A DNA stretch of 64,000 nt from Albugo candida (taxonomy: Eukaryota > Oomycota > Peronosporomycetes > Albuginales > Albuginaceae), in NCBI GenBank assembly GCA_905220665.1, contig CAJNAR010000182.1, positions 62,001 through 126,000 on the forward strand, read 5' to 3'. This document shows positions 31,701 through 44,118 of this stretch, piece by piece; position 1 is the stretch's first letter; every line of letters begins with the position of its first letter. A model generated the notes under the pieces. That model searched no databases and was not told where the DNA came from. It saw only the letters and a list, made by a program, of their open reading frames with translations. Both the position numbers and the translations under genes were made by a program.

Positions 31701-32851
31701 GGTGCTTCCACATGCATGTCAAATCAAACCGCTAAACATCAACTACCATCCTAATGAAGGGAATAATAAACAGCAAATGAAGAAAAATACAAAGAGTAAT
31801 GAACACTGCTAATTTTGCACCTTCGCACCGTCGTAAGATAAGTCAAAGACACACATAAGTTTTCGGTGCTGATGAGTTAGGAGTCGCTTAATGAAGAGCT
31901 AAATTGGTTGCACCTGCAGACCAAAGCACGTCATACTTAACATGCATGATTTGATGCGACGGCGAGTCGATCTATATTACGATTGTACGCCTTGACGAAT
32001 GTAAAGAAGGTACTTCGAGGCCAGGAAGTGCGGGGCTTTTGGTTGTCATCCAGTCGAGAAATGAAACGCTTTCACGGATTTATCACTCAGACTTTTGACT
32101 TCAAAGTCACTTATATCAATCGCTAAATGTTTCCAGGCATTATCCCTCCTGGAGGTCTTCCTAAGATCAGAAATACATCATACCAAGCTTTCTCATTATC
32201 CAAAGTTCCTACTTTGAAAACGTTTGGGCCATTTCGCATAAACCCGTAGATCCAGCACAACATGTCGCTTGGCAACAAGTATTTTGTCTGTCTCTCCGCA
32301 AATCTATCCGAATAAAAGCAAATTCATCTCTCCTCGATATCGCATTCTTTCAATGAAAGTCGAATAATTCTACTGATTAGCCTGAGAAGAACTTAGTGAG
32401 TAAACCAAAGAACGGAGATGTCTCGTTTTGCAAATACGCTTAGCGGAAACAGCTCTATATTTTCGCTGTGGATCAAATGTACGCAAGCGAGCTCCGAGGG
32501 AAATTGGACGACTGGATGGCTGATTAATGAGCAAGGATGAACATATATTATATATGATAGAATGCGTTTTGTGCATTCAAATCGAAGAAAGTGTTGTGAA
32601 AAAGGTGAACGGGGTCTCACTTAACGTTTTCGTCTCTTTTTTTCGACGGATGGCTTCAGAAATCAATCGTAGCTGCGCGATTGCGATGAAAGAAGGCGTG
32701 CGAACTTGACTTCCGCGATGACGTTGCCACATCATTTTTCATTTCGGATAAGATTGGTGTAGGTGCCCAAGTAGTATGTGTCTAGAATGTTCAGCTTGAG
32801 AATTTTATTCTACACATGTGACTTGGCTAAAGAAGACTTAGTTCGGGTAGT
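28702..32851. other. Gene-poor stretch, no supported gene
   Basis: About 4.1 kb in which I find no intact gene. Open frames are short and lack recognisable domains. One 53-residue frame on the plus strand (29302-29463, MEGVDLPCIILIDTFTWDN) looks coding-like and may be a decayed exon, but it has no in-frame partner I could identify. No tRNA was seen by eye. Confidence 0.5.
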
Positions 32852-33183
32852 ATGAGTGCGTGTTTAGCCGACAGAGCAGCAACTAGCATTCTGAATCGGC
32901 TACATTTATCAAGTGGGGAAGACATCGTAGGAGACCGCCTGCAAGCATGTACAGTATCTACATTTTGCCTGTGCGTACACCCTAACTTTATAGAACTCAT
33001 CGAGGTAAGGTTTGGGCTGGGTGATGTAATAGTGCTGGTGTCCTTCAGAGCTTTGCATATAACGGGAGTGAAAGCTGCCGAATCCTATCATGGGGACATG
33101 TGAACGGTCAATACCGCGTTCTGTACTGTATTGCCGATGTAGTGGATGGACCGTTCATTGCGGATTGTCACCTGTCAACGTAA
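32852..33183 (+). CDS. Tentative two-exon hypothetical protein
   Basis: Exon 1 (32852-33004, ATG) and exon 2 (33049-33183) join in phase across a 44-base intron with consensus ends (GTAAGG...CCTTCAG), giving 95 residues. Exon 2 ends with a coding-like run (WGHVNGQYRVLYCIADVVDG). There is no signal peptide, membrane segment or recognised domain. In a gene-poor region such a combination could arise by chance or be the remnant of a larger gene, so I hold it loosely. Confidence 0.3.
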
Positions 33184-36100
33184 TATAGTGTCTGTCGAGC
33201 AGCTACATTTACTCGTTTCTAAGACGTCCTTCACGTACTTGATACTAGATCGAGACTGGCGCACTTGCTCAGTATTTTCACGGCAATGCATAGAAACGAA
33301 GCTATCATGTCATTTGATTTGGTTCTACTAGTGATGGTGACAAGCAGTATGTCTAGTTATACAAGTCACCTTCTCGTCATGAAGTGACCTGACTGAACAA
33401 GCTTTTCGATCAGCGTTATTCAAATGAATCATTCCAGATCTGTTGAGAAATAGGCATTTTCTACAGCATCTTGTAGCTGTTTTGTGACGGTGAGAGGCCT
33501 TGAGACAGCATATGCTACACGATTAACCGTGACGAGAACAGATGGGTGTCATTGACCGTCACGTTGAGATGCTTGGTAATTGAAAGGAGTACGGTCACGG
33601 AGTAGGATCTTCCCGTGCAAAGACGCTTGATGGCAACCGAAATAAAAGCTAAAAGAAGGAAAATCTGGCACCATGACGTGAAGAGATCGTCGAGGCTACA
33701 CAGGAGGTGTCGCAAAGATTACTAGGTGGGTTACGGCAAAAGGCGATCATCCAAAGCGTCGGAAGCAACGCACTCCGCGAATAAGCCTTGCATGCAGGGG
33801 TAAAGTAAATATTACTCAGATATGTCAAGAATGAGTTAATTGTGTTTGTAGAAGGTTCATTCCGTATACTAGGGCAAGTGACTAGGAAATGAAGACATCG
33901 ATAAGGCTATTACCGCTGTTTATGCTTCGCGGGGACTCTTTTCAACTGATCCAGGAGAATGTAAGTATAGGAGTGTATCGTTGAGGGAAGCATTTGTGCA
34001 CGATATCGTAAAAATAAAAGAACGTTCCTGCACACAAGCTGGAAGTAGTTAAGTTATACTCAATATAATCGCTTCGCTATAGACGCATCCTTTTTTATAC
34101 CAAATGCACGCATGTAATAGGGACTAATGTCGATTAGTGCATCATCTTTTAAATGCACGCTAGGAATTTCTACAAAGAAGTGTTTTTGCAAAGTATATTA
34201 CCAATCTTTACTGTCGTCCCTACGAGCAACCTCCTTCTTATCCACTTTTTCTCTCATAGAATATCGGCACCTGCATCATTTCACACCGTACTGCCTCTTG
34301 TCGCCTGCTGGACTTCATCATCAAGCTCTGTCAGAAGTGGTACTGAGGCGGCCAGAGACCTGGCAACATCCCACTCGATTACATACCATCTTCCAACTTC
34401 ATCGTGCACCATACCAAAAATACGTTCCTTTTTCTTGCTAATGAGAGTTCTTCATTCATCATTCACGTGTCGTACACATCTTCAAGAGACCGCTAGATAA
34501 TCTACTAGAACAACATTCTAGGAGGCCACAAGCCAGAGATAGTTAGTTACATAGTATAGAATAGAATAGAACGTAATAACAGGGAGTTTTAAGAACGATA
34601 CTGATGCAAACAATACGGATTATCCAGAATACTCGAGTCGATTACAGCTTTTAAAGAGCGCCACGTACAAAGATAGCGAGAAGATTATCTTGTAGATCCT
34701 CGGCATTATAACATTTTGTCCATATACATGAATTACCGCATAGTGTCACAAGTATAAACACTACAGCCGCAGATGATTGCTACAAGAATAATGCGTAGAG
34801 TCGAAATTATATTCAGCAGAGGAGGCAGTACCTTCATATCACTAGTTTGGGTGCTGATCGCTAGTTCTCACTGTACACCCCTCACCAAGTTGGTTATTGA
34901 ACATGCTTTGTAGACCCACGTAGAGTTTGCAACACTTTCGATTAACGTATTTTGTGGTGTTCCGCATTGGCATAAAATGCTTTTATGTTGATGCATCTGT
35001 CTGCTGTGGAATTGGCTGAATAATATAGATTCGAAGGTTTGCACACGTGTTGGGTAAAATACTTGCACGTGACGCCCCTGTGATATTCATCGTTTAGTCT
35101 AGTCGGGTTTTTCTGCAATCTACCTTTTAACTTCGTCTTTCTCGGTGATTGTCTACCTTTGCGACAGGTAGCATTACGAGTACATTATAAATTACTCAGG
35201 ATGGACCGCAATGATGATTTATACTACGCAGAGCCCATCCGAGCGCTCGCTGACATCTTAATTGAAATCTTCTAAACCCAGTGTCAATTTACCATCTAGG
35301 CATTGTACCGTGCAGAACATCAATAAGCTACAACATTTGCTTACAAAGTCTGATTCTGTGCCTCCGTAGAAGGTATTGTGGGCTTCGATGACCTTAGCTA
35401 ATGGCCTTCCCTATTCCATTCACGCCTTTTGAGCAATACTATGATTCCGATCATCAACAGCGCTATTATCGAAAAGCTCTCCTCCCAAGATCTCAGGCAA
35501 TTAAAAAAGTTTCTTAACATCTTGTATACAATAAGCTCACTGTAAAATATCGTGTTGTAAAACAGATTACGACCCTTCTGGGCCCCTGATCACACAAAGC
35601 TTGCATTCCGCGGCGTGATATACTATGCACCATATCGGCTTCGAAAGTGATTCTCACAATCTCTTTGTCACTAATCAGTTACGAGATACGTCAATGATAA
35701 GTCAGAGACAAATTTTTGAACAGACTAACCATATAAGCGAGACTCCAGCAATTTTTTTAAGACACAACCTGCCACATCTCGTCCGACCAACTGGCCATAC
35801 ATACCCTTGACAAAGTATAAAGTGATTCTATACAATACATTCTTACGCTCTTAATGAAAGTCATCGTATTGTGGATTGGTGAGTTGATTACGATGAACTT
35901 TGTTCCAATCTTCTCGGTAAACTTGTCTCGATCGCAGCCCTGGATGTAGCGTGCTGTTTGCACCCAATAATATCTATCTAATTCCCTTCTATGCTGCTCA
36001 AATTTATCCATTGAATGAATATCTTCAGATTCTCCATTACCGATGCTCAGCGCCAAGCTGTTCAAGCCCAGAGGTAAATGAACATTGTGGAGATCTTTCA

Positions 36101-38039
36101 GGAAGAGGAATACATAGCGAGTTCATAAACTATCTTCGAAGTTCCTCAATACAAATTTACAAGCTGTTGCTCTTAAAGGAAATACTGTGCAGTCATATCA
36201 GCCATTTGGACCGAAGGCATCAAGCCAGTCACCATAATGTCGAGGCATTTGCGCTTTGCAGAGATTTAGCTTGGAGAAGGGAGGGATGCCATTTTCACCG
36301 CGTATTTATACATCTAGCACTACAGAAGAACAACGCCCTATTTAGCATATCGATGAGACTTCTGTTTACTTGACCAAATTCTAGGCGTTTATCTTGCAGT
36401 CTTATCGTCGTTTCAGCTCAAATTCTAATAACAAGAAAATTGTGGATTGGCGTACGCAGAAGACGGCGGATGTTACTGTTAAAAGTATTCGAAATGCACT
36501 TGTTGCAATAGAGGTATGTTAACACTACAACAGGCACGTGCAACGGCATTACAAACTTTACTATGTCACGTTTCACATGACGTCCGTCTGGTACCACGTG
36601 GTGACCGTATCTCTTGGTCCCATCTGTCACGTTGTCACCAAACAGCCGTTCATGTGAGGTAGGACTTTGCATGTGATGGGTGTTGCAGTTGACGCGCAAA
36701 CCCTTGAGGAACTGTCAGGAAACGATCTCTTTTAACAGTGACAGCCGCAAAAATCACTTCCGAAGTTCCATCCTCCGTTCGGCGTTACCTAATTGGAGGA
36801 TGTCTCAGCCATATACCGGCACGTCCTCGATCATTTTGCCTTTGATAGATTCTCGCTGGCTCGACTTACATTCTGATCAGCTTGATGATGTCGTCATTTG
36901 GCCAGGGTGAGAGCCAGGGCCATGCATCGTAGTCAATACTTTATTACAAGTCTATGATCTGGTGGCGACCTACTCACCAGCACAACACATCAGGAGTTAT
37001 TGCCATATGTTGTAACCTGGAATTGAAGAAGACGAATAGAGGCAGTGGATCCCACACGAGTCCGTTGCATTCTTGAAGCCAGTCAAATCATGAAAGCAAT
37101 AGTTTTTCCTGACAAGGCATTATAACAGAGATGAAGTTAAGTGCTGCTTGTGAACAACACCACCGTTTCAGAGAAAAATTATCTGTGACAGCCCGGCAAA
37201 AATTTGACTTCTATAAAATGCAACTAATTTTGGAAGCTAATGAACTCTTGCTCTTACTGTGTTCGAGAAACAACTTTATTCATTTTTCGGTAGTATACAT
37301 CTTAGTTGAGATAGAAATTATAAATGTTCTGCTCAAGTATAGCTTATTCATGTAAGCGATTATCCAGCAATTATAAGCATTTTGGCCGAGATGAATATGT
37401 CGGCCAGCTAAAATCTTACATTATCAGTTTGTTCGGTCAGAAATATCTCGGACTGTTCCTAACCAATAATGATGTTGACCTAGTTCAAATCAATCTGGCG
37501 TCACATTCTTCATTCACTCAAGAAGATCGTAGTGAATTCACGATATTTTGTATTGATCAAAGTGTGTGGTCGATTATTTGACTACCTTCAAGATCAAGAA
37601 AACAACGTAAAATTTATCAATTATACTATTTATGTTTTTACACATTTGTTACTAATGCACTTAAAAATGTATCTACTAATTGACTACCCTGGATGCCTAG
37701 GCTATCCTAACAACAGATATGGGAACATGAGGATTTTCTACCACTTTTTTCAAGAAACTTGATTTGTATACCAGAATTTTAAAAACAGTAAAAAAAATTA
37801 CCAATTCGCACAACTCCAATGTTAAACAACAAAAAATATGGTCTGTGTACCTCCATAGTTTGGAAAATATGAAAACTATACCAAAAAGTCTAAAGTCTAC
37901 ACATTCTTGAGTGCCTCACCGCTGGTACATTCGCATCTGTCGACTATGATGACTGTGGACAATGAAGGCTACGTTAAAGAGATACACGAGTCAAGTGACG
38001 ACTGATGTCGAGAGGACCGGACAGACGGGCGGAAATATT
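33184..38039. other. Gene-poor stretch, no supported gene
   Basis: About 4.9 kb with only unrecognised short frames. The longest are a 140-codon plus-strand frame at 35951-36373, which opens on a non-ATG codon, and overlapping 104- and 115-codon frames at 34127-34500. None shows a domain, and codon patterns are unconvincing. Likely old, degenerate sequence. Confidence 0.5.
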
Positions 38040-39707
38040 TCTACTCACGTGACTACGCCAGTCGCGACGACATATCAAGTGCGGTAATTAAATACAACGA
38101 AAAACTCGGACGGGCGTTTCGCATCATATCGAGTGACCACAGACGCTACAAAGCGTTGTGTTTCGATCCAGAGTGCAGCTTCGCAGTCGCTTTTCCGTAT
38201 GGAAGGCGATTTGAGTCGCCTCATACGTTTCTACCGCATACATGCGAGGCTACGAGGGTTGACTTGGCTTCGTACAAAGCGAGTGGTGGGACAAGACTTC
38301 ATACGTCACTTTGATTGATCCATCCCTTCAGTTCTTTGTTGATAACGGTCGTGAATCCAGTCCAGAGGAGCGGCAGAAGAAGCTAACGGCTGATGAGCGT
38401 CGATTGACGTACCAGACTTTTTGTGGCGACGCGCCCATCCGGCTCAAAGCGAGACTCTTCGATGAAGATCGCACGAAGGATCAGTTCATCTTGCCACAAG
38501 TACACGAAATGAACAAGCGCGGACACAAGGACAATGTCGCGTTGCCTGTGAACAAAACTTTTCGGGTCATCATCGTATACAAGCCCGATACTCATGTGCT
38601 TCGCGCATTTGCAGATCGCGGTATCAATCTGGATGGCACGTTTATAAAGCACAAGTATGGCGTACTCTTTCTTGTCGCTTGCCTCAGAAGCAGCAACAAT
38701 GAGATTCAAATTGCCGTGGTCGCTCGGATGTCAGGTGAGATTAAGATAATTGGTCATAATTCCTGCAATCACTGCTACGCTTTATAAAATTGCCACCATT
38801 CTTCATCTCCATCCGTGATAAGGGTCTCGTTCCGGCGATCCGAGTTAAAGCAAGTGAAATCTCTCGCTTCGTTTGTGTTTGTCACATGCTCGCGAACATT
38901 AGGGTCAAGGTTCACGATGCGACACTGAAGGACCAGGAATGGAAGCTGGCCAACTCATTGACGGTTGCGTCTTTCGAAAGTCAAGCCAGTGAGCTGAAGT
39001 AAAAAAATGCAAAGGCCTGCAATGGCTACTCGATGCAGACAAGCTCAAATGGCTTGCCGCGTATTGTCTACGTCCACCATTTGGGACCATGACGAGCAGC
39101 AATGTGGAGTCTGTTAATAACTTCTTGCTAAAACCTAGAGAGAAGCCACTTCTGGACTGTCTCTTGATGGTGGAAAAGTAAGAAGGGATCAAGTGGGTTA
39201 AGTTCGTTGCCAGATCGGCTTCTTGGGGGGAGCTCACGGCGTTAGGAATTCGAGCGCAAGCGCTTTATCTCTGTTGTTGACAAGATAGAAAATATCCCGA
39301 GTTGACTATCGTCGTTGGTGGTCAAGCTGAGGAAAGATGGAGAGCTGCGTGTCGAGTATTCTGTCGACCTAGATAATTATGAAAATTTGTGTTCTTGTGG
39401 CTACTTTGGCTACATGAAAAGGCCATGTTCTCATTCCTATGCGGATTTTCGGTCCGTCAACAAGCTCTCGCTACTCAAGCCTTCCTGCGATTTGTCGTGG
39501 ACCAAAGAGGTGTACCAGCGTGCTTACGACCCCTTGGTGAATATTATTGCATGCGTGATGACGGATGAATTGACGCGTTTCGAAAAGCTTCGTCCGCTCG
39601 CGGTGCCGAAGAAGCGTGGCCGGACGAAGAAGTCGAAGCAAATCTATCCTCAGATTGCCACAGAAAGCCTTGAAGAAGCGCACCAACAAATGCACTATAT
39701 GCGGTAA
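38040..39707 (+). pseudogene. Decayed Mutator-like (MULE) transposase
   Basis: Pieces of one transposase lie in order but in shifting frames. Near 38043-38315 is a Cys/His DNA-binding segment (YKALCFDPECSFAVAFPYG followed by a His/His/Cys set). The frame at 38311-38787 contains RGINLDGTFIKHKYGVLF, the first catalytic Asp region of the MULE DDE domain. The frames around 38790-39180 continue with FVCVCHMLANI and SSNVESVNNFLLK, typical of the rest of the catalytic domain. A SWIM zinc finger follows at about 39388-39450 (CSCGYFGYMKRPCSHSYAD). Stop codons and frameshifts between the pieces rule out an active protein. I could not identify terminal inverted repeats or a target duplication by eye. 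Confidence 0.8.
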
Positions 39708-42700
39708 CTACGACCACAACAAGCACACCTACAAGGGCTAATCTCTCACTTGTGATACCCCGATATATATTGCATATATTAATGCGATCTGGATGGTATA
39801 TTTTTCATATATTTACAATTTCGCCCGTAAGAATTTCATTTTGGTGTAAATTCCATATTGGCAAAATGAACGAAGTGGTATATATTTCAAAGTTTTAAAC
39901 TTTCGGTACACAAATCAGACTATCCAAAAGTTGTAGAAAGTCCCAAGGTCCTCAACATATATATCTAAAAATTCTTCCTGAAAATACCTGTGAGAGATGA
40001 TGGAATGTCTTTTTAATCATACTCTTGTGTCGCGGTAGCCTCAAAACCGCAACCGCTCAATACGAAACTGTGTCCAGCGTGTCAATGTTTCAAAGTTGTA
40101 AATTTGTATAAATGTCCAGAATTACCGTGTTTTGCAAAGTGGTACGCGCACACTACAGTGAACAGAGCCATTCAACTTGGAGTAGGATTCGGGTTGCACA
40201 TGCAGTTCTACTTTCCAGTGTCGGACCCGCAGCAATGATCGTCGACTTTTAAAAAAAGTCCACCAAATGCTCGTTGCTTTGCGAGTTGATCCAACATATT
40301 TGCAAGCCGAATGCGTTTCTCTTGATCGTAATACCGTCTTCGGAAGTACAGAACGTGGGCACTAAACTTGGTGCAGATCACGGAAAGTGCTGGAACTGTT
40401 GGAGTCGCTGATCGCTGATCGAACAAACGATGATTCCTATCTTTCATGACGAAGTGCAGCTACACCTCTTGCAATGCAAGCCATGAATCTGACATAATTT
40501 GTTGATAATCCTTCCATGCTGGCCGTAGCGTCGGCACAATTACACATGTAATATGCCGCCAGCATAGTCGAGAGGAAAAAACTAATCCCAACTAGGAAGA
40601 ATCTCCTTCCTTAATCGAGCCGTGTGATCGCACTCGAGAAAGAAATGCTGGTCGAATTCCACTGCGCCACACGAAGGCTGCGTGCACAATATAATGTTAG
40701 GCTATATGTCCTTTAAAAGCCAGAAACTAGATCGAAGTGGCAACATCCGAAAGGCCAGACGAAACTTTATATCTTTGAAAATGGATAGGAGAAGTTTCCG
40801 AATATGTCGTGATGTAGTCATAAATGTCTCAACTCGTTGGGAATCCAGTGCGTCCGATCTCTCCCGGGAAGACCGATGTGTCAACATCGGATGACTCTTG
40901 GTTGTTTTGGGAGGTTCCCAGACGATTCGTGTGAATGGAGCGCGTGAAATCAATGGGGAAGAATACTCTCCTTGCTTTATACTCTCACATAAAACAACAT
41001 GCCACTTTCGTTTGGTTGGGGACCTAGTGATGAGACATCGAGTGGATACGCTCTAGTATTTAAGTGACTTCACTGTAAAGGCGACTAAGCAACCATTCTT
41101 CAGCCATATCCGATGTATTCGGCATTTCGTCGTTGTAGGCTGCGAATCTCGGAAAGCGTAGCAAGCGATTTTCGTTATGTGCGATGTGGTTCGTTCACCA
41201 TTCCAAGATGGTACAAAGGATTTGCGTACTCGGATTACGAGTAGGAGCTTCATAATGTAATTCTTGGGAAAATTCAAATCCGTGATTGTGATGCCCCACT
41301 TCATCTGATGCTGCACTTTAAATTCTTGTTTCCACCAAGATGTGCTACTCCATTGTTAAAAAAATATATACAGCATCGTGGTTGTCTACTTCATTTTTTG
41401 TGACTAGTATTGCACGAAGTCAGGTTCAAGTCCTGTACATTTATTCTTTGCAAAAGTATATGTGAAAGTAAAGATGGATTCGAAGGACAGCGCGGCGCTA
41501 TTTTTTTCCACCGCACATATACATTACATGGAGCGTTGCCTTAAATAAATATGAAAATAACTTCACCAACTGGCAAATTTATCAAATGCAATTTCGAGCA
41601 CTACACTATCGAAGGACATACGGATTGCATACCGTTTTCTTTATAGAATGAGATGATGGTGAAACATGGGTTCAGTTTATCTAATCCCAAAAAGCTTTCC
41701 TCATATTTATAGATGATAAAGGCGAAAATACTGTCAAGACAAACTCAAAATAGTCAAAAAAGAGCTTAACATCCTCACTTACCAGTGGAAAAAACATGTG
41801 TCATATAAAGCTTCACGGAGGAAATGAAGTAATCGGTTAAAATGCCAAAAATTCTTTGCAAGACTGACTTTCAAAACATTTTACGCCCTAGATAAGAAAA
41901 GTTTGCTCGTGGCATATGCCCAACATCTGAGGACTCAGGCAACTCGACAGCTATCACTGCCCTCTTTCCGACATCGTACGTCGATAGATTGGGAAAGGTC
42001 TCTGCTGCGACGCCAATGTCATTTGCTGACACAAACAAGATGAAAGGATTGAGTCGGCGGCGGGCGTAGCTTCACAAGTGTGGCTTAAGGTTCTGCGTGT
42101 ACATTAAAAATGGCACATATTTTGTGGAAGTGGTATAAGATCATTACATGGTTCGCACCAGGAGTACTTTTCCACGATTGATGGTCAATCATCGGACAAG
42201 CATATGATACATAGAGAGAAGTTGAATAAGCTCTTTCCCAAATCAACAATGACTGCGTCGAATAGGAGCAGACACCCTGAGACCACTTTAAGGAAAGTAG
42301 CCTGATCGGAACTACATAGTTGTCGTCATGTCGTTCAGCCAAAACATCACAGACGATAAATAATATCAAACTAAACACTGTTCAGAGCTATGTCGACGTG
42401 ATAATTTTCAACGTGTTGTGTATGACGAAGCTTTGTGCTTTATCTCTAAAAAAAGCACCATGTGAATGGCAACATTTCAGCAGATAGAGTTGGCACAAGG
42501 AGAATTAAGCATAATAATCTTGTCGAATTGCCGTGTGCAACCTCTGGGTATTCTATTTGATTTTCTACTCTATTCCCTCTGGCTATCACGCAATGAGTAA
42601 TATATCAGACACAATCCAAGCCACCAAACATAGAACGCTTGGATTTGTGGTGAGGAAGAACAACAAGGGGCAACTTGATGTCGACTTCGAGTTCTTACTG

Positions 42701-43778
42701 TCACTATCGCTAATAAAATAGAGCATAATCTGGATAGTATGGTTGCAGCAAACCGATAGTAGTAGTCATCACCATAAAGAGTGCTTGAAAGTCTTTGCTG
42801 GTTTTCAAGGGCCTGTTTCTTCTCGCATGACGGAACAGCGCTTGGTGACTATGTTGCCATGGGCAATAAAATGAAGTTGAAAAACGCAATATGTGAGGGA
42901 CAATCTTCAGCTGATGCTCTCACGAAACTTTTCTTACACTTTATCGATGTGAAGTCGAATGTGCCGCATCTATCTGACTCCTACAAAGCTTCGGAATTTG
43001 ATAATAACATAAGTGGCCAAAGTAAGGTTTGATCTGGTCTAACGTCAAGAACCAGTTTGGTAGACACTTGCCGTCTTGATCTTCTAAACCTCTTCGTATT
43101 GATTATGCGTGATCATAAGCCTTTACTCTCATTTAATAAAGCTTTTAGTGATAAATGCGGCGATGCTCACGCATTTTACACAATTTATCAGTATCATGTG
43201 GCAAAGGGTAGCGTTTAGGTCGGAGTTAAGCAGCATCTAGAAACGGCAGTGGGTATTTCTAGGGCTGTATAATATATCATCAAACAGGAACAAATCTAGA
43301 ATGATTAAGCTCAGTTGTGGTTGCTGAAGCGTAAACATTACTGGTTAGTCCTATGTAAAAATCAAACAGATTGGCATTGCTAGTATGCGCTGGACAGCTG
43401 TAGTGATTTGCACAGACGATACCGAATTTTGTACAACGAAACAGTTATATACCTACATAAGAAAGGACGAACTGGGCAATGTCCACAATGTTCCGACGAT
43501 TCTAGAATAATGTACACTTGCCAGGTAGCTAAAATACGTATTTTGTATGAATTCAATAAAAGCTGCGAAGACAAAAGCATGTAAATGGGTTCTTAGCTCA
43601 AGGTGCGCCGCCGTACTTAAGAACAATTCAGAAAGCCCGCTGTTTACCTAATCAAACATTGCGCCTGATTTTTTTGAGATAAAGAATGTCGTTCTGCTTT
43701 CTTTATCTACAAATTCTCCGCTCCAGCACGTAGAAAGAGTTCAACGCACGTATTCTATAATATCAAATGTTGTAACTT
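39708..43778. other. Gene-poor stretch after MULE, no supported gene
   Basis: About 4 kb. Frames at 40208-40447, 41053-41316 (both minus), 42533-42721 and 42781-43032 (plus) are 60-90 codons long and unrecognised. The first 500 bases are AT-rich and may include the non-coding 3' part of the MULE. Nothing else could be supported. Confidence 0.5.
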
Positions 43779-44043
43779 GCTAGGTTTAAGGGAAAGCATG
43801 CCCCCGCACGTCTTTCTGTGCTCTATAAGTGCTGCGCTTCCGTATGTGTGAACAACGCAGGAGCACACTTCTTACACTATTGGATTTTTCTTCTATTTAT
43901 CACTTTCGAGTTTGAGCATGCTCCCGCACATCCTTTTGCCCTTTTCATCTATATATGATGCACTCCCTACTTATAAAGAATGCATCCTTTTGCATTTTCT
44001 AATAGCCAACCTATTCGGTCGCTAGGTTTCAAGGTAAAGCATA
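43779..44043. repeat. Imperfect direct repeats upstream of the 44119 gene
   Basis: GCTAGGTTTAAGGGAAAGCA (43779-43798) recurs as GCTAGGTTTCAAGGTAAAGC at 44021-44040. Between them a second pair, AGCATGCCCCCGCACGTCTT (43795-43814) and AGCATGCTCCCGCACATCCT (43916-43935), repeats about 120 bases apart. They lie within 340 bases upstream of the start codon at 44119, so they could be promoter modules or the remains of a tandem duplication. Confidence 0.5.
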
Positions 44044-44118
44044 ATATTGCGGGCGGAGATACACGCTTCTAGATCCTGAAAGTCCGTAATTATTGAAAGC
44101 CAACCAAACTCATACAAC

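Noticed and set aside
35951..36373. 140-codon frame in the gene-poor region
   Set aside because: It opens without an ATG at its start, has no domain, signal or homology I can recognise, and its composition looks random.
37740..40140. Terminal inverted repeats of the MULE
   Set aside because: A short shared string (TTTGTATA...CCAGAATT) is in direct rather than inverted orientation and could be chance.
43200..43275. Short similarity to 5S rRNA (GTCGGAGTTAAGCAGC and following bases)
   Set aside because: Only a dozen or so bases match the internal region and the flanks do not fold as 5S; too weak to call a gene or 5S-derived SINE.
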